Shown here in pieces: positions 7,474 to 15,314 of a DNA stretch of 39,938 nt. Each line of letters opens with the position of its first letter. Position 1 is the first letter of the stretch. The stretch is from an archaeon. GTDB lineage: Archaea; Hydrothermarchaeota; Hydrothermarchaeia; JALTZZ01. The translations under genes were made by a program, and so were the position numbers. A model generated the notes under the pieces. It saw nothing but the letters and a program-made list of their open reading frames with translations. It ran no database searches and was not told the DNA's origin. The DNA lies in the NCBI GenBank assembly GCA_027051165.1, contig JALTZZ010000100.1, positions 1 to 39,938 on the forward strand. The letters run 5' to 3'.

Positions 7474-9445
7474 GGAGGTGGTTGGGATTAGGATACTCAT
7501 CACGTGTGCATTGCCGTATGTGAACAACGTGCCCCATATAGGCAACATTGTCGGCTCTCATCTACCAGCCGATATATTCGCAAGGTTCTGTAGATTAGCA
7601 GGATACGAGGCTATTTTTGTTGGCGGGAGCGATGAGCATGGAACGCCTATAGAAGTTGCTGCGAGAAAGCTTGGAGTAAGCCCAAAGGAGCTTTGCGATA
7701 AGTATTACGAAATACATAAGGAAATTTATGAGTGGTTCAACATAAGCTATGACAACTTTTCAAGAACTTCGCTACCGCTTCACCACGAAACAACGAAGGA
7801 GTTCTTCCTTAAGATGTATGAGAACGGCTATATAAGCGAGGGCTACATGACACTACCCTACTGCGAGAAGGATGACATGGTTCTGCCAGACAGATACGTT
7901 GTAGGAAAGTGCCCGAAATGCGGATACGAAAATGCCCGCGGAGACCAGTGCGAGAAGTGTTCAACTCTTTTAAATCCAGAAGAGCTTATTGAGCCTCGCT
8001 GTGTTATCTGTGGTGAAAAACCTGTTTTTAAAAAGATAAAACATCTCTTCTTTGATTTAAATAAAGTTCAGGATGAGCTTGAGAGATGGATAAGGAGCAA
8101 GGAAAAGATATGGCCAAGCCAAGCGGTAAAGCAGGCTTTGGGAATGATAAAAGAGGGATTAAAGCCAAGGTGTATAACAAGGGACTTGAAATGGGGTGTT
8201 AAGGTTCCCATAAAAGGATACGAGGACAAGGTCTTTTACGTTTGGTTTGATGCACCTATAGGATACATAAGCTCTACAAAGGAATGGGCGATTAAGAAAA
8301 GAAAGCCAGATGCTTGGGAGAAGTTCTGGAAAGATAAGGAGGCGAGGATATACCACTTTATAGGAAAGGACAACATACCTTTCCACACAATATTCTGGCC
8401 GGGCATGCTCATAGCGAACGGCGAGTATAACCTGCCTTACATGGTTGCCGGCTTGCAGTATCTCAACTACGAAGGAGACAAAATATCTAAATCCAAAGGC
8501 TGGGGAGTTTTCTGCGAAAGACTTAAGGAAGCTGGTTTAGACAGCGATATATGGCGTTTCTATTTGACATACCTCATACCAGAAACAAGCGATACCGAAT
8601 TTAAGTGGAGGGAGTTCCAGGAGAGGGTAAACAACGAACTTGTTGCAAATCTTGGAAACTTCATATACAGAACCCTAAGCTTCATAGAGAAAAATTTTGA
8701 TTCAACCATACCAGAGCCCGTTCTGATGTATGACGATGCGGAGCTTTTAGAGCTGCCGAGGAAGTTTGCTGAAGAGATAAAGGAGCTTATGTTTAAAATA
8801 AGGATAAGAGATAGCTTAAAGAAAGTATTAGAGCTTTCAAGCATAGGGAACAAATACTTCCAAGACAACGAACCGTGGAAAGACAAGGAAAGGGCAAAAA
8901 CTGTGCTTTATGTTTGTGCAAATCTGTGCTACGACATAGCGATACTTCTAAGTCCCTTCATGCCAAAGAGTGCCGAGGAAATCGCAAAACAGCTAAACAT
9001 GAAGCTTGGTAAGCTTAGAGATGTTGGAAAAACCCTTGTTAAGCCGGGAAGGAAGATAAACAAGCCGAAGCCCATATTTCCAAAGCTTACTGATGAGGTA
9101 ATAGAAAGATTAAAGAAGATAACAACTAAGCCTACAGAGTTCGAGAAAATTTTTGGAAAAGAAAAGGAAAAAGAGGAAAAAGAAAAAGGGAAAGAGATAG
9201 ACTACGAGGAATTCTCAAAACACGAGTTTCTTATAGGAAGGGTTGTTGTAGTTGAGGAGAAGAATGGAAAAGTGGAGGCTACGATAGATCTCGGCAACAG
9301 AAGGATAAAAGCTGAGATAGAAACAACGGAAAAGAACCTTCTCGGAAAACTTGTGGCTATTCTCGATGGGAAGGTTCTAACAACGGAGGATAAGAAAGTT
9401 GTAACCGTTGATAGGGAAGTAAAGCCGGGGGCTAAGGTTAGATAA
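7460..9445 (+). CDS. metG: Methionyl-tRNA synthetase
   Basis: Up to 661 aa. Charges tRNA-Met. The class I signatures are VPHIGNIVG (HIGH) near the N-terminus and KISKSKG (KMSKS) near residue 345. CPKCGYENARGDQCEKC and CVICGEKP give the zinc knuckles of the connective peptide. The anticodon-binding helical domain follows. The last 85 residues (LIGRVVVVEEKNGKVEATI...NLLGKLVAIL) look like a divergent Trbp111/EMAP-II-type tRNA-binding beta-barrel behind a charged linker. The start is uncertain: ATG 7460 overlaps the ASCH gene by 14 bp, and a GGAGG at 7474-7478 argues for a start some 20 bp later, where only GTG or a non-standard ATT is in frame. Confidence 0.97.
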   Translation: MLIIKEVVGIRILITCALPYVNNVPHIGNIVGSHLPADIFARFCRLAGYEAIFVGGSDEHGTPIEVAARKLGVSPKELCDKYYEIHKEIYEWFNISYDNFSRTSLPLHHETTKEFFLKMYENGYISEGYMTLPYCEKDDMVLPDRYVVGKCPKCGYENARGDQCEKCSTLLNPEELIEPRCVICGEKPVFKKIKHLFFDLNKVQDELERWIRSKEKIWPSQAVKQALGMIKEGLKPRCITRDLKWGVKVPIKGYEDKVFYVWFDAPIGYISSTKEWAIKKRKPDAWEKFWKDKEARIYHFIGKDNIPFHTIFWPGMLIANGEYNLPYMVAGLQYLNYEGDKISKSKGWGVFCERLKEAGLDSDIWRFYLTYLIPETSDTEFKWREFQERVNNELVANLGNFIYRTLSFIEKNFDSTIPEPVLMYDDAELLELPRKFAEEIKELMFKIRIRDSLKKVLELSSIGNKYFQDNEPWKDKERAKTVLYVCANLCYDIAILLSPFMPKSAEEIAKQLNMKLGKLRDVGKTLVKPGRKINKPKPIFPKLTDEVIERLKKITTKPTEFEKIFGKEKEKEEKEKGKEIDYEEFSKHEFLIGRVVVVEEKNGKVEATIDLGNRRIKAEIETTEKNLLGKLVAILDGKVLTTEDKKVVTVDREVKPGAKVR

Positions 9446-9488
9446 AAGGTTTAAAATGATAAACTTCAAATAGTTCTCGGTGTTTCAC

Positions 9489-11195
9489 ATGGTCAAGATA
9501 ACTGACTTAACGCTGAGAGACGGACATCAAAGCCTAATTGCAACAAGAATGAGAACAAGAGATATGCTTCCAATTTTAGAAAAAATGGATGAAGTGGGTT
9601 TTTATGCCTTAGAGGTTTGGGGAGGAGCAACATTCGATGCCTGCATAAGATATTTGAACGAGGATCCTTGGGAGAGGCTCAGGGAGATAAAAAAGAGGGT
9701 TAAAAACACACCTCTTCAGATGCTTTTGAGGGGGCAGAATTTAGTTGGCTACAGGCACTATCCAGATGATATTGTTGAGAAGTTTGTTGTAAAGTCTATA
9801 GAGAACGGTATTGATATTATAAGGATTTTCGATGCTTTGAACGATATTAGAAATATGGAGTTTGCCATAAAAGTTGCTAAAAAGCATGATGCTCATGTTC
9901 AAGGTGCCTTCTGCTACACTATAAGCCCCGTTCATACAATAGAGAATTTTGTTGAGCTTGCCAAGAAATTAGAAGAGCTCGGCTGTGATTCTATATGTAT
10001 AAAGGATATGGCGGGCTTGATATCTCCAAAGGATGCCTATGAGCTTATAAAGAGTCTTAAAAAGGAGCTTAGTATACCTGTTGATCTGCACAGCCATACA
10101 ACGAGCGGAATGGCACCTATAGCACACTACGTTGCTTGCGAAGCTGGGGTTGATATACTCGATACGTGCTTTTCAGCATTCGCTTGGGGAACTTCGCACC
10201 CGCCAACTGAGAGTATAGTGGCTTCTCTTAAGGGAACGAAATACGATACCGGCTTAGACCTTGAGCTTCTTGCGGAGATTGGGGAATACTTCAGAAAAGT
10301 TAGGGAGAAGTATAGAGGGCTCTTCAGCGATCACTCGCAGATAGTTGATGTAAACGTCCTCGTCTATCAGGTGCCCGGTGGAATGCTGAGCAACCTCGTA
10401 TCCCAGCTTAAGGAGCAGAACGCCCTCGACAAGCTTGAAGAGGTTTTAAAAGAGGTTCCGAGGGTAAGAGAAGACCTCGGTTATCCGCCCTTAGTTACGC
10501 CCACGAGCCAGATAGTTGGAACCCAAGCGGTTATGAACGTTCTTCTTGGAGAGAGATATAAAGTCGTCCTCAAGGAAGTAAAGGACTACGTTAAGGGGCT
10601 CTACGGAAGACCGCCAGCTCCCATAAAGCCTGAGATAGCCAAGAAGATTCTTGGAGATGAGAAGCCGATAGATGTGAGACCAGCGGATCTGCTTGAGCCA
10701 GAGTATGAGAAGATGAAGATGGAAGCAGAGAAGCTTGGAATTGTTAAGAAGGAGGAAGATATACTTACTTATGCGCTATTTCCTCAAATTGCAGTTAAGT
10801 TTCTGCGCGGGGAGATTAAGGAGGAGCCTATACCGGAGCCTTGCAGGGAGGAAAAGAAGGAAGAAGGAATACCAACAGAGTTCAGAGTAGAGGTTGATGG
10901 CGAGATATACCACGTGAAGGTTGAGCCTGTAGGAGGCTATATAACAGAGATAAAAAAAGCTGAGGCTAAAAAAGAATTGAAAAATGCTGTTAAGTCTCCG
11001 CTTCAAGGTCTTATAGTGAAAATAAAGGTTAAAGTTGGAGATAAGGTGAAGAAGGGCGATGTTATAGCTGTTCTTGAGGCAATGAAAATGCAGAACGATA
11101 TAAATGCACCATGGGACGGTGTTGTTAAGGAGATTCTTGTCAGCGAAGGAAGCTCCGTAAACGCTGGTGATCCTATAATGATAATAGAGCCGTGA
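9489..11195 (+). CDS. pycB: Biotin-dependent carboxyltransferase subunit, PycB/OadA type
   Basis: 568 aa from ATG 9489. The N-terminal TIM barrel has TDLTLRDGHQSL and the metal-binding DLHSHTTSGMA, followed by the conserved carboxylase C-terminal region. A biotinyl domain at the end has EAMKMQ with the biotin-accepting Lys533. In archaea this protein pairs with a biotin carboxylase (PycA) as pyruvate carboxylase making oxaloacetate; in bacteria the same architecture serves as the oxaloacetate decarboxylase alpha chain. PycA is not here and there is no membrane beta subunit, so carboxylase is favoured by inference. A TATA-like TTTAAAAT at 9449-9456 suggests its own promoter and a short leader. 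Confidence 0.93.
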   Translation: MVKITDLTLRDGHQSLIATRMRTRDMLPILEKMDEVGFYALEVWGGATFDACIRYLNEDPWERLREIKKRVKNTPLQMLLRGQNLVGYRHYPDDIVEKFVVKSIENGIDIIRIFDALNDIRNMEFAIKVAKKHDAHVQGAFCYTISPVHTIENFVELAKKLEELGCDSICIKDMAGLISPKDAYELIKSLKKELSIPVDLHSHTTSGMAPIAHYVACEAGVDILDTCFSAFAWGTSHPPTESIVASLKGTKYDTGLDLELLAEIGEYFRKVREKYRGLFSDHSQIVDVNVLVYQVPGGMLSNLVSQLKEQNALDKLEEVLKEVPRVREDLGYPPLVTPTSQIVGTQAVMNVLLGERYKVVLKEVKDYVKGLYGRPPAPIKPEIAKKILGDEKPIDVRPADLLEPEYEKMKMEAEKLGIVKKEEDILTYALFPQIAVKFLRGEIKEEPIPEPCREEKKEEGIPTEFRVEVDGEIYHVKVEPVGGYITEIKKAEAKKELKNAVKSPLQGLIVKIKVKVGDKVKKGDVIAVLEAMKMQNDINAPWDGVVKEILVSEGSSVNAGDPIMIIEP

Positions 11196-12259
11196 ATGCG
11201 GAAGAAGAAATAAAAGGGATTATAAGAAAAAAAGGAAGGATAACTTTTAGAGATTTCATGGAAATTTCTTTAAAATATTATTATGAAAAAGCCACATTAG
11301 GTAAGCATGGCGATTACTACACAGCACCATATTTAACTGATTTCTTTGGAAAGTGCATTGCAGAGCAGATTATTGAAATGTGCGAGCCTTTTGAAAAGGT
11401 AAGAATAGCTGAGCTTGGAGCTGGAGAGGGCTTGCTTGCAAAGCAAATAACAAATTATTTTGAAGAAAAAGGCATAGATTATGAATATATAATCGTTGAA
11501 AAAAGCATGAGCATGATAAATAAGCAGAAGAAAGTTCTTAAAGGGAAAAATATATTTTGGGCTGATATCGAAGAAATAAAAAATTTTGAAGGGGTTTTTC
11601 TCTCAAACGAGTTCTTCGATGCACTTCCCGTGCATGTTGTGGAGAATGTGGGTGATGAACTTAGAGAGGTATATGTGGTTTACAGAGATAGCAGATTTTT
11701 GGAGGAGCTCGGAGAAGTTAGCAGAAAGGAAATTTTTGATTACCTTAAGAGATTGAAAATGGAAGCTCCAGAGGGTCATAGGATTGAGATATGTCTCGAT
11801 GCATTAGACTACATGAGGAAGATTTCAAAATCCCTCAGGAAGGGCTACGTAATAACTATAGACTATGGATACGATGCAGGAGAGTTTTGCAGAGAATACA
11901 GAAAGAGGGGAACGATAACATGCTATTACAAGCACAGAGTAAGCTTTAATCCCTATGAAAATATAGGAGAGCAGGATATAACGGCACATGTAAACTTCAG
12001 CGCATTAGCTACTTTTGGCGAGGATTATGGACTAAAATTAACCGGATTTACAACTTTAACATTCTTCCTCCTAAACGTTGGAATGGATTTACTAAAAAAT
12101 ATAAGAGATTACAGAGAAGTTCTCAAAATAAAAACTCTGCTTCTAAAAATAGGAGATATGCAAAAAGTTCTTGTTCAGCATAAAAATATCGAAAAAAAGA
12201 ATTTAAGATGTTTTAGAGAAGTTCCTGAAACAATAAAAAAATATAAATTGGTGATTTAG
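11192..12259 (+). CDS. MidA/NDUFAF7-family SAM-dependent methyltransferase
   Basis: 355 aa. It starts at GTG 11192, overlapping the TGA of pycB by 4 bp, so the two are coupled. A methyltransferase fold is marked by RIAELGAGEGLLAKQI near residue 70 and by FLSNEFFDALPVHVV, where the family usually has S/GNEL(F/L)DALPV. The family segment GDYYTAPYLTDFFGK is present. Eukaryotic NDUFAF7 dimethylates an arginine on a complex I subunit; archaeal substrates are not known. Its place after a carboxylase gene does not show the target. It converges with the lipoprotein gene, overlapping its end by 4 bp. Confidence 0.85.
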   Translation: MNAEEEIKGIIRKKGRITFRDFMEISLKYYYEKATLGKHGDYYTAPYLTDFFGKCIAEQIIEMCEPFEKVRIAELGAGEGLLAKQITNYFEEKGIDYEYIIVEKSMSMINKQKKVLKGKNIFWADIEEIKNFEGVFLSNEFFDALPVHVVENVGDELREVYVVYRDSRFLEELGEVSRKEIFDYLKRLKMEAPEGHRIEICLDALDYMRKISKSLRKGYVITIDYGYDAGEFCREYRKRGTITCYYKHRVSFNPYENIGEQDITAHVNFSALATFGEDYGLKLTGFTTLTFFLLNVGMDLLKNIRDYREVLKIKTLLLKIGDMQKVLVQHKNIEKKNLRCFREVPETIKKYKLVI

Positions 12260-12489
12260 CTGAGATTTATATCGAACTCTATGTCTGATAGGTTGAGCTC
12301 TTTCTCAAGGCTTTGGAGTTCATCCAACACCTGTGCTATTTCAGCAATATCTGTATCTATGTTTGTTGCGTTTGCACCTTCTGCAACCTTTTTCTCCTTA
12401 ACTTGCACAGCCTTCTCTTCCTTAACATTTTCTGCACATCCGGAAAAGAGCAAGAGAAGGGCAAAAGATATAACGAGCAGCTTCCTCAT
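12256..12489 (-). CDS. Small predicted lipoprotein
   Basis: 77 aa: a basic start, a hydrophobic segment and a lipobox-like LLLFSGCAE ending in Cys18, then an acidic helix-forming mature part rich in Glu, Lys and Asp. It would sit on the outer face of the membrane through Cys18. The start is 1 bp from the stop of the upstream coiled-coil gene, so both are made from one message and their products may work together. No known family is recognised. Confidence 0.8.
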   Translation of the reverse strand: MRKLLVISFALLLLFSGCAENVKEEKAVQVKEKKVAEGANATNIDTDIAEIAQVLDELQSLEKELNLSDIEFDINLS

Positions 12490-13986
12490 TTACTCTACCT
12501 CCTCAGGTATTCTTATCTCTCTGCCATCCCATTCTCCTTCTATGCACTCTCTATTGCAGACCTCGTATTCTCCAATTCCATTTAGCACTACAACTCCTCT
12601 ACCCTTAGCTTCAAGCTCTATTTCGAAGCCCTCTATTGTAACTGTTACGTTTGCACCAACTATTATTGCTGTTCCTTTTCCAGTGTATAACCACTTGTTC
12701 TTGCTTATTTCAGTTTTGTTTCCAAATCCGAAAATCCTCACTGTAGCATTTTTTGCTTCTACAGTCAAGTTGCCCTCTCCCTTAACGTATATTATACCGC
12801 TTCCATGAATGTATGCCTTTCCGCTACCTTCAGCTTCTATTTCACCAGCTCCTCTGAACATTGCTTTTCCTACGCTGTATTTCTTTATTTCTATAAGTAT
12901 CTTCCTTAGTTTTTTGTATGCTTTCTCAATATCTTTCCTTGCCTTTTTTAAATGCTTGTTTCCTTCAACTATAAGCTCAAAAGCTTCCTCCCTATCTTCT
13001 GCACTTATAGCCAAGTCGAACTTTTCTATTGCATTTTCTTTTTCAGCTTTTGCATCTTCAAGGTATTCCCTTACCTCGCTTAACATTTCCTCAAGCTCAT
13101 CCGTATCTATATTCCTATTCTTTAACACGTTTATTGCTCTCTCAACCTTTAATGTTGCGTTTTCAGCTTTATCTATAGCTATCTCTATCCTGTTTGCTAT
13201 TATTAATCCAGATATAGCACCTGTAGAGACCTTTATTTCATTCCATTCCTCTCTGATTTCTTTTGCAACACTGTTGAACTCTTTTTCATTTGTTATGTTT
13301 AAAACTTTTTCTTTTGTCTGATTCAGCTGATAGATATATTCGTCTATCATTCCTAAGAGTTTCTTTTTTTGCACATCGCTTAGATAGGGATCGTTTTCGA
13401 TGTAAGTTTTAAGGAACTCAAGGTATGTTGTTATAACATCTGTAGTTGCCGTTATATATTTCTTTCCAATTCTTATAGCTTTCTTTAACAGTTCTCTGTT
13501 CTTCTTAGTCATATATTCCTTTTTAACATTGATCCACTCTTTTTTAAAATCTTTGTAGAGTTCCTTGTATTCTTCAAGTTCCTTTTTCTTTATTTTTATT
13601 ATTTTTTTCTTATATTCTTCCTCGTATTCCTCTTCATACTCTTTTTCATGCTCTTCTTCGCGCTCCTCCTCGTGCTCTTCTTCATATTCCTCTTCGCTCT
13701 TTTCTATGTAAATTGATATATCGCTGCTCTTGTTCACTCCGGGAGTTGATGTTCTGTGTTCTTTCTCAATTTCAATTTCGATTTCTTTTTCTCCGTTTTC
13801 TTCTTCCTCCTCTATTTCCACTTCTATCTCTTTTTTAATGCTTATGCTATTTTTGTCTTCTTTAGTTATCTCCATCTTCATGTGCATCTCATCTGCTGCA
13901 ACACTGCCCACAAATGCCATCAACAGATACAATAGAAGTATTGCTCCACCAAACATCCTTAAATTCCTCCAAATTCTACTACCCAT
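12490..13986 (-). CDS. Secreted coiled-coil protein with Gly-rich beta end
   Basis: 498 aa from ATG 13986, with GAGGTGA 5 nt before it; a GTG at 13995 is possible. A signal peptide (LLLYLLMAFVGSVAADE) is followed by a very charged region with repeated EEEYEEEH-like units at about 100-140. A long helical, probably coiled-coil, part covers about 140-375. The last 110 residues are short Gly-rich strands (FRGAGEIEAEG, YIHGSGIIYVKGEG) that suggest a beta-helix or stacked-strand domain, ending with a Cys pair in EVCNRECIEG. It is likely cell-surface or envelope associated. I know no named family; repeated acidic units could bind cations (inference). Confidence 0.8.
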   Translation of the reverse strand: MGSRIWRNLRMFGGAILLLYLLMAFVGSVAADEMHMKMEITKEDKNSISIKKEIEVEIEEEEENGEKEIEIEIEKEHRTSTPGVNKSSDISIYIEKSEEEYEEEHEEEREEEHEKEYEEEYEEEYKKKIIKIKKKELEEYKELYKDFKKEWINVKKEYMTKKNRELLKKAIRIGKKYITATTDVITTYLEFLKTYIENDPYLSDVQKKKLLGMIDEYIYQLNQTKEKVLNITNEKEFNSVAKEIREEWNEIKVSTGAISGLIIANRIEIAIDKAENATLKVERAINVLKNRNIDTDELEEMLSEVREYLEDAKAEKENAIEKFDLAISAEDREEAFELIVEGNKHLKKARKDIEKAYKKLRKILIEIKKYSVGKAMFRGAGEIEAEGSGKAYIHGSGIIYVKGEGNLTVEAKNATVRIFGFGNKTEISKNKWLYTGKGTAIIVGANVTVTIEGFEIELEAKGRGVVVLNGIGEYEVCNRECIEGEWDGREIRIPEEVE

Positions 13987-14021
13987 TTTGCTCACCTCAT
14001 AGGGACACTTGAAAATACTAT

Positions 14022-14072
14022 TTTATAAATATTCTTTCCTAAAGCTTTCTAAAGCTTTACAAAACTTTAATA
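14022..14072. promoter_or_regulatory. Divergent promoter with tandem AAAGCTTT operator
   Basis: CTAAAGCTTT occurs twice end to end at 14039-14048 and 14049-14058, so the palindromic AAAGCTTT cores are 10 bp apart, one helical turn. To the left, ATTTATAAAA read on the - strand (14022-14030) is a TATA-like box for the secreted coiled-coil gene. To the right, TTTAATAAG (14065-14072) serves the membrane winged-helix gene. A regulator on the AAAGCTTT pair could control both directions. Confidence 0.6.
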
Positions 14073-14096
14073 AGGGAAATTGAGAGATATAGGATT

Positions 14097-14780
14097 ATGA
14101 AAGCTATCTATATTTCGATAGCTATCCTTGTAAACCTTAACTTAGCCTACGGAGCTATACTCCATGGAACAATATATGGTCCTGATTTGGAGATAATGAA
14201 AAATGTTATTGTTACCGTAAATTCCACACCAAAGCAAGTATATATATCGAAAGATGGAGACTATATGTTCAACCTTCCTCTGGGGAGCTACAGAATAGAG
14301 GCTAAGCACGTCTACCTCGACTACTATGCCACAGAAAATATTACAATAAAAAAGGATGGAATATATACTCTTGATTTAATTTTAATGCCAAAAATTGATG
14401 AAATAATTGAAATACAACCGAATATTGATGAAAAGATTTTTATAGAGGAAAAGAAAGGTTTCTCAAAGTTCCTTATATTAATTGTAGCAATTTTCCTGAT
14501 AAGCACGGCTCTTTCAATTTATATTTATAGAAATAGAATAAAGAAGGCTGAAAGGGATTTCGAAGAGGTTGAAGAAGAGCTTCCAGAAGATTTAAGAAGA
14601 GTTGTGGATCTCTTAGAGAGGCATGGAGGGAGGTTAACACAGAAAGAATTGAGAAAAATGCTCCCCTATTCTGAGGCAAAGGTAAGTCTAATGATAGCAG
14701 ATCTCGAAGAAAGAGGCATTGTTAAAAAAATTAAAAGAGGAAGAGGAAATATTATCATTCTTAAAAAGTTTAAACGTTGA
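14097..14780 (+). CDS. Membrane-anchored winged-helix protein with outer beta-sandwich domain
   Basis: 227 aa. A signal-like N-terminus is followed by an outer carboxypeptidase-regulatory-like beta domain (residues about 20-95; GTIYGPDLEIMKNVIVTV, SYRIEAKHVYLDYYATENI). A membrane helix, FLILIVAIFLISTALSIYIY, lies near 125-145. An acidic linker leads to an inner winged helix (DLLERHGGRLTQKELRKML, AKVSLMIADLEERGIV, wing RGRGNIIIL). The layout is that of a one-component sensor: outer ligand domain, membrane helix, DNA-binding domain. It faces the coiled-coil/lipoprotein pair across the AAAGCTTT site, making it their likely regulator. Ligand and target are not known. Confidence 0.85.
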   Translation: MKAIYISIAILVNLNLAYGAILHGTIYGPDLEIMKNVIVTVNSTPKQVYISKDGDYMFNLPLGSYRIEAKHVYLDYYATENITIKKDGIYTLDLILMPKIDEIIEIQPNIDEKIFIEEKKGFSKFLILIVAIFLISTALSIYIYRNRIKKAERDFEEVEEELPEDLRRVVDLLERHGGRLTQKELRKMLPYSEAKVSLMIADLEERGIVKKIKRGRGNIIILKKFKR

Positions 14781-14799
14781 TAGACTAATTACTGTTTAT

Positions 14800-15306
14800 A
14801 TGAAAGTTTTCAAAATAAAAACACCCATAAAAAATGTGGATATAAAAAAGCTTAAAGCTGGAGATATAGTTTACTTATCTGGCATAATAGCTACTGCACG
14901 AGATAGAGTTCACAAAAAGCTTGCCAAAGATTTCTTGGAAGATTTTCATAAAAAAATTGATGTTATATATCACTGCGGACCCGTTGTTAAAAGCGGTAGA
15001 GTTCTTTCTGCCGGCCCAACAACAAGTGTGAGGATGAACAGATACATGGAGAAAATTATGGAGAACTACGGAACAAAGATCGTTATTGGTAAGGGTGGAA
15101 TGAATAAGGAAATATTCAAGAACAGAGGAATATATTTATTATTTACAGGAGGCTGCGGTGTTCTTGCCGCAAGAAAAATAAAAAGAATTATAAAGGTATA
15201 CTTTGAAGAATTGGGTGCAGAAGCTATGTTCTTTTTTGAAGTTGAAAATTTCGGTCCTTGTGTAGTTGCAATAGATTACTACGGCAATTCTCTGTTTTTT
15301 GAATAG
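14800..15306 (+). CDS. Class I fumarase beta subunit (C-terminal domain)
   Basis: 168 aa from ATG 14800; a start at 14719 would overlap the winged-helix gene by 62 bp and is less likely. The conserved segments of the fumarase/tartrate dehydratase beta chain are present: GDIVYLSGIIATARDRVHK, HCGPVV, SAGPTTSVRMNRYME and VIGKGGM. With the iron-sulfur alpha chain it interconverts fumarate and malate. The alpha gene is usually next to beta in archaea but is not in this window, so it must be elsewhere if this is active. The gene converges with the histidine kinase, 8 bp between stops. Confidence 0.9.
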   Translation: MKVFKIKTPIKNVDIKKLKAGDIVYLSGIIATARDRVHKKLAKDFLEDFHKKIDVIYHCGPVVKSGRVLSAGPTTSVRMNRYMEKIMENYGTKIVIGKGGMNKEIFKNRGIYLLFTGGCGVLAARKIKRIIKVYFEELGAEAMFFFEVENFGPCVVAIDYYGNSLFFE

Positions 15307-15314
15307 ATATGATA

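Noticed and set aside
12809-13321. 170-residue Ser/Phe-rich frame on the + strand
   Set aside because: Antisense shadow of the Lys/Glu-rich coiled-coil gene; the composition is the complement of Glu/Lys codons.
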